From NCBI RefSeq assembly GCF_026151205.1, contig NC_087079.1:11028635-11088634 (forward strand): 60,000 nucleotides of DNA, in the 5' to 3' direction. Under the pieces are notes generated by a model that made no database searches, was not told where the DNA came from, and saw only the letters and a program-made list of their open reading frames with translations. Shown here piece by piece: positions 20,550-58,212 of the stretch (positions within the stretch are counted from its first letter, which is position 1; each line of letters starts with the position of its first letter). Both the position numbers and the translations under genes were made by a program. This DNA comes from Bolinopsis microptera (Eukaryota > Ctenophora > Tentaculata > Lobata > Bolinopsidae).

Positions 20550-23348
20550 GTATGACATATATCATATATGAAAGTAATATAATAATATATAAATCAGTGT
20601 TTTTGGAGTTATGGACAACAAATTGCTACACGTTGCCATGTATACCTTCGGCCGCCGGGCGCGAAAATAGTTATACAGCGTGTACTGTGTCAAGCTTGAC
20701 AGGTTGCAACCCCTATTCGCGCGCGAAAAGGGGTTGTGCAAAAGGAAAACTCATTTATTTCTCTGACAAAGATTTTCAAATCGTTTAGCATCGTCATTAT
20801 TCACAATTCAATCAAATTTGGCGAACTATTAGTATTGGCTTCACAGATTGCTTCATTAATCAACAATTTAATTTTTTCACTTGGAGTAAAAGCAAACTTC
20901 AAGATAAATTTTCTCTGACAGCCCTATGTAAATATTAACATTTAACACTGTGCAAAGTGATGAAGCCTTCTGCTTTGCCACATGAAAAGTCAACATCTCA
21001 AATCGTTTTGATGATAATCAGCTTTCACTTCCAGTAAATCTAATTCTTAAAGTTAATCCTCACTCATAAAGATTAAAAATATTTAAGGGCTTTGACTTTT
21101 GGGCATGCACGTTGAAGAAATATTTCGCTTAACGAAACGAAAAATAGAAATCTTTGGCCTCGACAATTATAATGACCGTTCAATCTTTATCAATAAAAAC
21201 ACTTATAGTTAAATACGAACGAAAATTGGTTTATAACACTGATTACTAATTCATCTATATTAAAGCCATGATCATTCACCCTGTTTGAATGTCTGAGAAA
21301 TGGTATAAATAAGAATTAATTTGTCCACTCTGTACATTAATGGTGGTCCATGGAATTGTTTCAAATTGGATAAGGGATAGTTTTCATACATCAATTTAAA
21401 TCAATCAAGGTCGAAAAACAACCATACATTTTTTCATTTTTTTCGAGATCATGGAATTTCTTTCAAAACTCAAGAGCTATAACTTATAATTCAAACCATA
21501 AGTTACAAAAACCAGCTAAAAGTATTATTTTATTTACACAGCGACATCGACACCCTCAGAAAATATATTTTACAAGCTCCAAACAATAACATTCGGATAT
21601 TTGTCTAATTTGCAGGTATCACTTTATCACTTATCACAGCTTATTTATGAAGTTTTTGCCAGCAATCAGCATGTTTTAATCGTGGCAAACTTTGGTGAAC
21701 AATAAATACGATTAAAATCAATAACTAAAGCTTAAGCACAGTTGAATCTGTTTGCTCCAGTTGCCTAAAACGACATTAAGGTTAATCATTTTGATTTATA
21801 ATCTTTAAAATAACGATCCGAAAATATGGACCGTTCTCATAGATCTATAGAAGACTGGTGAGGACTAAAAACCGATTACCCATATTATTACCAATATCAC
21901 AATGCTGGCAAGCATTACCGTCGCCCTTATATTCACAATACTATTTACCCCCTATACTATTATATCCCCTTTATTGTTTTCCAGGCATTAAGACTTTTTC
22001 GAAAGTAGTTCAGCAGGTACATTTAAGTTCAAAACATTCTAATTCAATGTTAAAGATGACAGGAATAAGAAATAGTTATATGGAGGTTTTTAAGAAATTT
22101 GCGCAAAATACGCGCCAGCATGTTATACGAAATTAGGTAAAAAACCCAAAATCGCCATATTCAGGTGCCTTAAAAACCATGTTAAAATTGAGTTAGAGAT
22201 CTGAAACTTTGCAGGGCGTCTAGACCTTGTCCAAGTCGACAGTAAAAAAAATTCATGTTTCAGGAGTATCGGGAAGTGGGTTTTCTGGAACCCCTGTTTT
22301 ACAACAGATTGTCGTGAAGATATATAATAATATGTATAGACGCTTTTTGCAGTCAATTGTAGCCTACATTTAAGTGTCCGTAGATTCAAAAGTATAAAAG
22401 ATACAGTCATTTCGAACCACAGGTTTTAAAGATAATCGTTTATACTTTACTTTACTTTATATTGAAAAATAATTTATCATCATCATCATCACTTGATGAC
22501 GTCATCAATTTAAGTGTTTTTAAAACTTGATTTTTGACAAAACAACAACTTTTCAAATCGATTTTACACCATTAAAGAGTAATTTTATTCAAAATCTGAG
22601 GACATTTTCACCTTAGATAATTGTTCAAGCATTCTAAAAATCTACCGGAAAAGTTTCCTACCTTACTCCTTCATAAAGAATAAAGATATTTGCTATTGAA
22701 GTTAGTGCTTTTTTGAAGAATAATTTTATAAAAACACAAAAGTTGTGAATTAGTATTCTCTGGTGTTGGGCTATCCCTTGGGTTGTGGAGCTCAATTTTG
22801 CTTCTTAAAGGTGTAAATTGTGTTATAGGCTAGTTTTAAAGTTAAAAATCGAAAAGTTGCACACGTGGGGACACGCCCAAATTGATTTAAAATAGCTAAA
22901 ATCACTAAAAATTTTGATTTTCACGATTTTTATCAACTTTGGAGTCCCGTTGTGATCCAAGTTCTTTTTGAAATCTTCTGAAACATTGCATGCTTATCAA
23001 ACTATATATTAAATACCACTATGCAAAAATTTACGGTGATTCAATATTGTATGCGCACGCAACGTCCGCTCAAAGTTTGCACGTGCGAAAGGTGAGAATT
23101 TTGCTCATTCGTGATTTCGAATATATTCTGCTTTCCACGATATTTAAATGGCATTATCTATGAATTTAATGCCAACTTGAATGAGTAAAAAGTGCCATAT
23201 TCAGTCGGTTATCGACAGATATACCTAACTAAACACAAGGAAACGTTTTCAAAGGCAGAATTTCGAAATCGTCAAAATTACCTCCTTGTTAATGAAGTTT
23301 CGACTAGCTGTGTAAATTATCCTGACATTATAATCAAAAAGAGATGAT
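20550..23348. other. Stretch without recognised gene
   Basis: AT-rich sequence. A CRE-like palindrome TTGATGACGTCATCAA is at about 22493-22508 next to a (TCA)n run. No ORF here has recognisable motifs. Confidence 0.4.
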
Positions 23349-23677
23349 ATTTGACCAAAACCCATAATCATGGGTAGAGTGTACCGCTGCCAGTGTCTCT
23401 CTTTTCCAAACAAAAGGAAATGATATTAATTTGAGGAACAGTCCGCTAATGCAAATTGATACCGAGAATGAAATCGGTCGCTCGCTTTTTCCATTCGATC
23501 ACGGCTCACGAATTGTAATAAAGCTTATTGATTTGAAAAAGCGAGCGACCGATTTCATTCTCGGTATCAATTTGCATTAGCGGACTGTTCCTCAAATTAA
23601 TATCATTTCCTTTTGTTTGGAAAAGAGAGACACTGGCAGCGGTACACTCTACCCATGATTATGGGTTTTGGTCAAAT
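23349..23677. repeat. Perfect 142-bp inverted repeat with 45-bp loop
   Basis: 23349-23490 and 23536-23677 are exact reverse complements over 142 bp as read by eye, separated by 23491-23535. It lies 280 bp beyond the OSBPL11-type stop codon in the direction of transcription, so it could be in the 3' UTR or just after it. I see no clear target duplication. The lack of any mismatch means it is recent, kept by gene conversion, or an assembly or amplification artefact. Confidence 0.9.
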
Positions 23678-23710
23678 TATGTCTAATAAATTTAAAGCAA
23701 ACTAGGCCCG

Positions 23711-23928
23711 TGCTGACACGAACTTTAATAAAAATTGGGATCCTTTAAAACTGGCATCCCAGTTTTAATAAAAACTCTCTTCTGTCATATATGTTTCTCT
23801 CAGATGATCTACAAATTGATAAATCGTGTCCACTAAATTGAGTAAGGCTCACATCACGGAACTTGATTTTCTTCTTCTCGGCTTTAGAGCCTCGACATCT
23901 CGGCTTGGCCTCATACTATCGTGTCCCA
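23711..23928 (-). repeat. Dispersed ~213-bp repeat, copy 2
   Basis: Inverted partner of 13197-13409. It lies between the OSBPL11-type stop codon (23957) and the 142-bp hairpin, so it probably forms part of the 3' UTR. ATTAAA-type poly(A) signals for the minus strand occur at 23764-23769 and 23724-23729 within it. Confidence 0.65.
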
Positions 23929-23956
23929 ATGGTGGTTTAAGTTTCCGATTGTACGG

Positions 23957-51784
<27,828 letters not shown>

Positions 51785-51812
51785 TCTCTAATAGGGATGA
51801 AAACTTTAGAAC

Positions 51813-51864
51813 GATGAACTAATTATTACTAAAAATTGACATTTTTAGTAATAATTAGTTCATC
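51813..51864. promoter_or_regulatory. Perfect 24-bp-stem hairpin just upstream of the OSBPL11-type ATG
   Basis: The arms 51813-51836 and 51841-51864 are exact complements around a 4-nt loop (TGAC). The near edge is 29 nt upstream of the start codon, so it is either in the 5' UTR or at the promoter. It is AT-rich. Function unknown. Confidence 0.85.
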
Positions 51865-51959
51865 TATTATTTCTTGTTGTAGAAATGCATTGTAACACTT
51901 CATGAGGTATATAATCTGCACTGGTCGAAGCAGGCAGTTTTCAACTGTCAGAATAATAG

Positions 51960-51965
51960 TTTATT
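51960..51965 (-). terminator. AATAAA poly(A) signal for the helical-repeat gene
   Basis: AATAAA on the minus strand, 137 bp beyond the stop codon at 52102. Confidence 0.4.
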
Positions 51966-52101
51966 AATGAAAAGATAATAAAGATTTGCGACTCTCTCAA
52001 ATAAATTAAGCTGTTCAAAATCGTCTCATGAATAATAAATAACAATAAAATATATTGTAGATTAAATATCCTAAAAAGATTTCACATAATAAAATAGTTA
52101 A

Positions 52102-53172
52102 TTAATCCATGTGGTCAAGCTCATTCCAGTCATTCGATATGTTTTTCTTCCGATCTTTAGTTGCTGCTCCTATTTTTTCAATGACACCATCAAACTTATT
52201 ATTACACATCCATTCTTGAAAGTCAGCCAGTTTTTCAACTGATATGGCCTTGTATGAACCTGTTTTTTTGAGATCAGTAACACGCTTGTAAAGACCAAAG
52301 ACAACAGGCTCTTCAATTTGTGCATCACTCATTATAATGAGGTGAATAGCTTCAGAGTAGTAATGCTGTTTAATAAGTTTAATTACAATTTTTGCTGCAT
52401 TGTCTTTTGTCAAACACTCAAAGTTGATAAAATTGAGGAAATGGAAATCTCTTCTTTTTATCACAGTTTTTGCAACCTCGAAATGAAATAAGTCTAATAA
52501 GGCAGCAGAATCCTCATATTGCGTCAATCTTTTAGAGGTTTCAACAATCTTGTCCTCAAGCCTATCTCTATGTAATAGTTCAGAATTTCTGCTGAGTGCT
52601 CTGTTTAGGGAATCTTTAAATAGTTGAAAGACAAGAGTATTTTTATCACTGACATCCATATCGGTATGCTCCTCATTTCTGATGAAATAAATCAAAATAT
52701 CCAAGTAATTAAGAGTATTATTCCGAAATTCAGAATGAAGAGAGTTGATGAAGATATCTCTCATTTCGTTGACAGCAACAGTGTTCATAACAAAACCAGA
52801 GCAAATAATATTCCTTAATATATTTGCAGCCCGTTCATCTCTTCCTTTTTTGATGTACACTTCCAAAATGATTTTTAAGTCACTCACAAGTTGAACATCG
52901 TTATTTTCTTTGAGATCTTCATTTGTGAATACATTCTCAAGATAATTGGGAGTTGTAGGTTGATTTAAAAATGTTGCATGTAGAGGAATAAAACGACAAA
53001 ATGACACAACTTCAGTCTGAGATCCCTGTGATGGTTCTGATACTAGGCTAGGGTTTTCAGATGAAGAACTAGTTTGGTTTGAGAGAAATGTACTTTGCAT
53101 TATTTTAAGTTGTTTTTTCATTATGTTGGGCCTTCTGTAACAAGTACATACTGACTTCATAGTACCTAACAT
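52102..53172 (-). CDS. Single-exon helical-repeat (PPR-like) protein, unidentified (356 aa)
   Basis: Intact ORF on the minus strand. The first ~35 residues are basic and Ser-rich with Cys (MKSVCTCYRRPNIMKKQLK), possibly a mitochondrial targeting sequence. From about residue 80 it is almost all alpha-helical, with segments such as LEVYIKKGRDERAANILRNI and LIKQHYYSEAIHLIIMSDAQ that look like degenerate 35-residue helix-pair repeats of the PPR/TPR kind. I cannot assign an orthologue. Head to head with the GPCR (191 bp apart) and in tandem with the OSBPL11-type gene (317 bp upstream). Absence of introns next to intron-rich genes could mean a retrocopy. Confidence 0.8.
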   Translation of the reverse strand: MLGTMKSVCTCYRRPNIMKKQLKIMQSTFLSNQTSSSSENPSLVSEPSQGSQTEVVSFCRFIPLHATFLNQPTTPNYLENVFTNEDLKENNDVQLVSDLKIILEVYIKKGRDERAANILRNIICSGFVMNTVAVNEMRDIFINSLHSEFRNNTLNYLDILIYFIRNEEHTDMDVSDKNTLVFQLFKDSLNRALSRNSELLHRDRLEDKIVETSKRLTQYEDSAALLDLFHFEVAKTVIKRRDFHFLNFINFECLTKDNAAKIVIKLIKQHYYSEAIHLIIMSDAQIEEPVVFGLYKRVTDLKKTGSYKAISVEKLADFQEWMCNNKFDGVIEKIGAATKDRKKNISNDWNELDHMD

Positions 53173-53363
53173 CTGTTGGGTGGTTGGTACCTATTAAGAA
53201 GTAAAATTGTAAGATAAAAAATACCATATTCGAATTTATTATTCATACCAATTGATCAGTAACATATTTCAAAGTAAATTGTATATAATATTAATATTAA
53301 ACAAGTTATTATTTCAGAACTTTCATAAAATACCATTTAGGTATCCAAAGAGAACTCCTCAGC
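53173..53363. promoter_or_regulatory. Probable bidirectional promoter (191 bp)
   Basis: Separates the start codons of the divergent helical-repeat and GPCR genes. AT-rich with no obvious TATA box at a convincing position. An acceptor-like TTATTATTTCAG at about 53307-53318 could belong to a 5' UTR intron of the GPCR. Confidence 0.4.
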
Positions 53364-54398
53364 ATGAAGTATGTCAATGAAACTAGCATCGAGAATGTGG
53401 AAAACATTATTGAGAAACTGGGACTTTCAATGACATCTTATGTACTGGTGCTTATCCTAAACTTGGTGATAGTAGGTGTTGGACTTGTTGGAAACATTTT
53501 TGTACTCTATTCATCACTGAAGCACAAAGCAATCAAAGTGGACAAAATATCTCTTCTGCTCTTGGAAGCACTGACCATGTCAGACATAGCCATAATAACC
53601 CTTTATTTTTCTCCCATGCTGATTACTTTGTGTGGAAAAAAGTGGGTATTGGGATTGGGTGTATGTTTTGTGACTGGATTGTTGTCTGAGGTTCCTTTCT
53701 ATTTTCAAATCATGGTAAAGACAATTGTATCATGCTATCGCTTGAGGGTCTGCATGAGCAACATATCATTGCGAGGAACTGGAATAGGTAAAATATTCCT
53801 TGTCAAAATGGGAATTCTTGCACTCTTGGTTCCTTCTTTAGCACCAGCTATTGTCTTTCTTGCACACAAGTCAAACTCTGTCTTCATACCACAGATTCTG
53901 AGGTGCATGTCGGCTCATTACAGCAAAGTAAATGGAAATAGCAAAGCTTACAAACACATTACAATGTTGACAGCTACTTTTATAGCAATTCCAACAGTCA
54001 TTATCCTAGTGTCAAATATATCAATATGGGTTACAGTGAAGAAGAGCCATAATAGATCACGTCGTGGAAGCAACAACTCAACGAAAAACAACCAGGGAAG
54101 GGACAGGAGAATGGATAAAACTGCACTCATGTTAACACTGATATGCTGTACTTTTGTGCTCTGCTACATACCCACTTTTATAAAATTCATTTTATACAAT
54201 ATGGGATATGAGACATCATTGTTTATGTATTTATTCCACAGTTATGCATTATCACTAAACAGTATAGTGAACCCATTTATTTATCTCATAACAAATGAAC
54301 ACTTTAGATCCTTTGTGAAAGACTTTTTCCAGAACATCGCCAATGAGATTACTTCTAATTCTAGCGATGAAATTGTCCATAGTACACCCGCAAAATGA
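53364..54398 (+). CDS. Rhodopsin-class (class A) G-protein-coupled receptor, orphan (344 aa)
   Basis: A seven-helix cell-surface receptor. Landmarks: N-glycosylation site at Asn5; TM1 GVGLVGNIFVLY (Asn44 = N1.50); TM2 LTMSD (Asp74 = D2.50); extracellular W94xxG97xxxC101 for the conserved disulfide; end of TM3 CYRL, with Arg126 at the DRY arginine but Tyr in place of the Asp; a basic third loop (RSRRGSNNSTKNNQGRDRR); TM6 LCYIP in place of CWxP; TM7 NPFIYL (NPxxY intact); a Ser-rich tail. No introns. Ligand unknown; it does not carry an amine-receptor D3.32 that I can identify. Similar single-exon receptors form large families in cnidarians and other early animals. Confidence 0.9.
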   Translation: MKYVNETSIENVENIIEKLGLSMTSYVLVLILNLVIVGVGLVGNIFVLYSSLKHKAIKVDKISLLLLEALTMSDIAIITLYFSPMLITLCGKKWVLGLGVCFVTGLLSEVPFYFQIMVKTIVSCYRLRVCMSNISLRGTGIGKIFLVKMGILALLVPSLAPAIVFLAHKSNSVFIPQILRCMSAHYSKVNGNSKAYKHITMLTATFIAIPTVIILVSNISIWVTVKKSHNRSRRGSNNSTKNNQGRDRRMDKTALMLTLICCTFVLCYIPTFIKFILYNMGYETSLFMYLFHSYALSLNSIVNPFIYLITNEHFRSFVKDFFQNIANEITSNSSDEIVHSTPAK

Positions 54399-54477
54399 AG
54401 TACAACATGCTTGAGTAAACTGAAAAAGATATTTTGATAAAAAATTCCTTCATTAGAAATTGTATTTTATTGATTGG

Positions 54478-54483
54478 AATAAA
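54478..54483 (+). terminator. AATAAA poly(A) signal of the GPCR gene
   Basis: 80 bp after the stop codon at 54398, a normal distance for a 3' UTR end. Confidence 0.5.
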
Positions 54484-55621
54484 TGTCTATTTACTTGTTA
54501 AATTATCTGCCGTCAAAAGAAGCTTTCCGAGAATTTTTGACATTTCTTAGTTCTATTAATGCCCATTACGTCTGACCAACTTTTTCAAACTTTGCACGTG
54601 TCTTCAGGCCACTTTTTGCCACTTTTCACCACCTTTCTTGTTTGTCAAATATCTTCAGTTATGAACAACGTAGAAATGTTTGGGATTAGTCAAGGGGGTT
54701 AATCTTATCAAATTTTGATCGCCAAAGTGATCAAGTTTAACGAATCATGGAGAAAGAAGGTTTTCTGCCTTTTCAGGAAAACTTTAAAAAGATACTACAT
54801 CAGCTCCAGTTACTACAAAATGCTGCAGCCGAAACTGTTACTGGAAAATATAAACACAACCATCTTCAGAATGACCTGATCAATCTTTGCTAGCAGTGAC
54901 ATAACGTTGCCTGTTGGCGCCCCCTTTTTGAGCCCCTCCCTAAAATTGAACAAATTAGATAATTTTAGAGGATATGCCGGTGAAATCTCTAAAAAAGTGT
55001 GTTCCTAGAGCAAAACGCACAGTTTTGCTAGCACCGTAGTTAAGTTTTTCAAAATTGTCCCACATTCAAACAACGATTTGGCGCCCCCTTAAGATGGGCC
55101 TTAGTTACACCATTGTTCACTAGTTGGATACAATGAAAAGGATTGCATTCAAAATCTTATTAATCTCACAAGTCCTTGCTAGGTTTGGCTCCAATTCATT
55201 ATTTGTATAATTATCTCGATCAAAACCAATTCAGTATCAACCAATCACGATAAAGTATGGTGAAGATAAAATGTATGCACATAAAGAGTAACATTTTGAG
55301 AGATAAAGCACATGATAAACACAATTGGAATATTAAGTATGAGTGAGGACTCCATATCAATGAGGATACATGAAAACGTAGTTAATAATCAAGTTACAAA
55401 TCGAAACGGTGATCAAATGGAGGCAGTGGGAGTTTTGAAATGCAACAATAATTACCAATAACACTATATAATTCTTAAAATACTTTTGTCGAAATATGAC
55501 ATTATTTGGTTAAGCGTTCGATTTTCAAAGTATGTTGTTGGGTGTAATATGCGAAAATATGCGCGGTATAAACTAAACGTTTAGTTTCATTTTAAATCAT
55601 TTTGCGGCCATAAATATATAT
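54484..55621. other. Intergenic stretch without recognised gene
   Basis: AT-rich; I see no convincing ORF or splice pattern. Confidence 0.4.
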
Positions 55622-55696
55622 TTACTGGGCCGCACTCAGCCTGCCATTCCGCCTAATCTCTATTTATAAACATGATAGCCTGAGGTCCCCAGGTAA
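55622..55696 (+). mobile_element. ~75-bp MITE copy 1
   Basis: Begins TTACTGGGCCGCACTCAGCC, contains CATTCCGCC and ATGATAGCCTGAGG, ends TCCCCAGGTAA. The TTAC(C)TGGG termini are inverted. A/T-rich flanks make the target duplication unclear. Confidence 0.6.
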
Positions 55697-56463
55697 AAAT
55701 ATATTTAATACACTTAATTAATTACGATTTTTATTTACCACATTTGCCAATAATCGATAACCAAAGTGCCATCATGTGTTTAGGTTTATAACATACCCAG
55801 CAAAACTTATTGGCTGGTAGTGTTACTAGAAGTGGTTTAATCCATAATCTAAACAGACGAGCGTGCTAAATCACTCTACAGTCGATCTTCGAGATTGTTC
55901 TAAAAGGGTCCCCGACAGTTGAAACCAACTTCAATCGATGTATTTTTGGACGCTGATTCCGAATCCAGAATCACCCCATGACATAGGGTTAAAATGCTCC
56001 CCTGACGAGATATTGGCGAAAAACTGTCTTGATCACGTTGCACGTGATATGACCGTATAAGGAAGTTAGTATAATTTCTCGATAGGGTTAGGGTTTCAGC
56101 ATATGCTTTTGTTAAGGATTTGGCTAGGGTTAGGGTTGGGATCAGATTACATGGTTAAATTTTCGAATAGTCGTTCAGGACCAGCTAGAGAAGGGGTTGA
56201 AAAAGTCACGTGACAGTCGAGTGTAGAGTGATTAATCATCATCCCTAAACAGACGGCTTGAGCTCGCGCGCGCCATTGAGCTTCATTTGCACGCGTGGCA
56301 CATTCCAATGTCCAAGCAGCTAGCACGTGACACGATTCAGCCAATCAGAGTACAGAAATCTGCAAAGTTGCAAACTTTTAATCGGTCCAAAATGACACTT
56401 TTCTGGAGATTTTAGAATAACTCAAAATCTACGTTGTTTTAAATTTCCCTCTGGTATGAGGGT

Positions 56464-56560
56464 TGGAGGACTTCGCCGCTTCGATGCGCCGCGCAAACTA
56501 GCATTGATCTTGCTTCGTCGATATCGATGGATTGACATCGTCAATCAAGTGACAAGTATG
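56464..56560 (+). repeat. GC-rich repeat copy 1
   Basis: GGAGGACTTCGCCGCTTCGA, GCGCCGCGCAAACTAGC, then GGATTGACATCGTCAATCAA. A second copy at 56901-57155 is split by a MITE. Confidence 0.65.
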
Positions 56561-56648
56561 ACATATGAGGGAAACGTTATTTTTACAAGGCGAACATTTC
56601 CCCAAAAAACGGAAATCGCTATTTGGTATTTCTTTTACGTTTAAAATT

Positions 56649-56745
56649 TTACTGGGCCGCGCTCAGCCCATGTCATTCCGCCGAATCTCTAATGTTTATG
56701 AATCTCTATATGTTTATGAACATAATAGCCTGAGGTCCCCAAATA
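56649..56745 (+). mobile_element. MITE copy 2 (~97 bp)
   Basis: Same family as 55622-55696: TTACTGGGCCGCGCTCAGCC, CATTCCGCC, a duplicated AATCTCTA.TGTTTATGAA segment, then CCTGAGGTCCCC with a decayed right end. Confidence 0.55.
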
Positions 56746-56900
56746 CTTGAAGTTAGGCCAATAGGCCCTGGCGCCTGCAGGTAATAACATACCAAGGTGC
56801 GCGCGCCGTAAGCGCCGAGCTGAGTCATGCATGGACTCTTCGCACTTCGACGGTCTTACAATACAATTAATTGGAACAAATATTTTACGAGTATTACTCG

Positions 56901-57155
56901 TTTGGAGGACTTCGCCGCTTCGACGCGCCGCGCGAACTAGCTTACCTGGGACCCCAAGCTATTATGTTCATAAACATTAATAATAAAGATTTGGCGGAAT
57001 GACAGGCTGAGCGCGGCCCAGTAAGAACTAGCATTCTCCGTCGTCGATTCTCCGTCGTCGATTCTCCGTCGTCGATTCTCCGTCGTCGTCGATCGTTGCT
57101 CTGCTTCGCAGAGCAACGATCTCGACGGATTGACACCGTCAATCAAATCACTCGT
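56901..57155 (+). repeat. GC-rich repeat copy 2, split by a MITE
   Basis: The 5' part (56901-56941) and 3' part (57025-57155) together match copy 1. The 3' part carries four tandem copies of ATTCTCCGTCGTCG (57033-57090) and a hairpin at 57093-57121 built on GATCGTTGCTCTG and its complement. Confidence 0.65.
56942..57024 (-). mobile_element. 83-bp MITE copy 3 with 8-bp target duplication
   Basis: Inserted in the GC-rich repeat and flanked by GAACTAGC at 56934-56941 and 57025-57032. The ends are TTACCTGGGACCCC and (reversed) TTACTGGGCCGC. It is in the opposite orientation to copies 1 and 2. An 8-bp duplication suggests mobilisation by a hAT-like transposase. Confidence 0.8.
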
Positions 57156-57373
57156 TAACAGATTAATATAAAGCATCCTACTGCGGAGGGGTGCATGTTA
57201 TTGTTGTAGCATTGTTTGGCATGATGATCTTATATGTTAATATTATAATGTTATCGCTACACGAAATTCAATACAGCTACTCATAACTCACATGGCCATC
57301 GTATTGTTGTTACGGTGAAGTGACGAGGCTTTATTCAATGTTATATAGAGAGTAAGAATGCACATAATAATAT

Positions 57374-57485
57374 GTCAGGATGGCCGAGTGGTCTAAGGCG
57401 CCAGACTCAAGAGTAATCTTGCATTCGTACGAATGAGCATTCTGGTCCACGAATGTGGGCGTGGGTTCAAATCCCACTTCTGACA
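57374..57485 (+). tRNA. tRNA-Leu (CAA) with 28-nt intron
   Basis: Acceptor stem GTCAGGA pairs with TTCTGAC. A box TGGCCGAGTGG and B box GGTTCAAATCC are canonical. The anticodon stem CCAGA/TCTGG encloses CAA at 57408-57410. The intron is 57412-57439, starting one base after the anticodon. The long variable arm (CCAC..GTGG) is typical of tRNA-Leu. The discriminator base is A and a T4 terminator follows. An intron in tRNA-Leu(CAA) is common in animals. Confidence 0.97.
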
Positions 57486-57862
57486 CTTTTGCTGGTTAAA
57501 CACTCAATTCTCAAAGCAGGTGCTACCTCATACGTCATGCAAAATGAGTCTGCTTTTCTATTCTTAATTGAACGAGCACGCTCATTTGATTACGAACTTT
57601 TTCGATTTTGGAAAATAAAAAATAAACACTTTATTCATTTCAAATCAACATTTGAACATATCTCAGGCTCGAACCAATGTCAGAAATATGAAATAACAAG
57701 ACATTCCTAACTCCATTTAACCCTAAATATTTAAACGGTATCTTTTCGAGAACACAAAGATTCAATTTTTCTAAAAATGCTGGAACTTCTGTACAAATTT
57801 CTAACTATAAAACAGTGTTTCATATTGTGATAAAGTACTAACATGCATTATTTTTCTCACAG

Positions 57863-57868
57863 TTTATT
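57863..57868 (-). terminator. AATAAA poly(A) signal for the KIF21-type gene
   Basis: AATAAA on the minus strand 235 bp beyond the stop codon. Otherwise 57486-58102 holds only AT-rich sequence, probably including this 3' UTR. Confidence 0.45.
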
Positions 57869-58102
57869 CATACTCTTTAAATTTTGTCATATAAATTGTA
57901 TTAGGAATGTTTTCTTCTTTAAATATTCAAAACTTTACGAAAATAACAATTCAACCCTGAAGCCAAACTGAGGATTCACCTCATTTTTCATTGCACAGCA
58001 ATGTTTTTCTCCTCTCAAAACATTTCAAACATATGTAACAGCAAAAAAACTCGTTCACTCAGTCAACTTTTATAATCTCAAACTTCCAACCTACACACAG
58101 TT

Positions 58103-58212
58103 TCATTTTATAGACCAGACTTTAACGGTGGTGTCCCCAGAAGCTGTATAAAGATGATTGTTGTGGTATGCGATGTCTTGAATAGATGATCCGGGATGTG
58201 CGTTTATCTCGA
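58103..58212 (-). CDS. KIF21: KIF21-type terminal exon
   Basis: 110 nt, acceptor TTTTCAG. Encodes the last WD repeat (HPGSSIQDIAYHNNHLYTAS, GDTTVKVWSIK) and a TGA stop. It closes the propeller and leaves no C-terminal tail. Confidence 0.87.

Noticed and set aside
56082-56138. TTAGGG-like runs suggesting an interstitial telomere
   Set aside because: Only a few degenerate, non-tandem TAGGGTTAGGG pieces.
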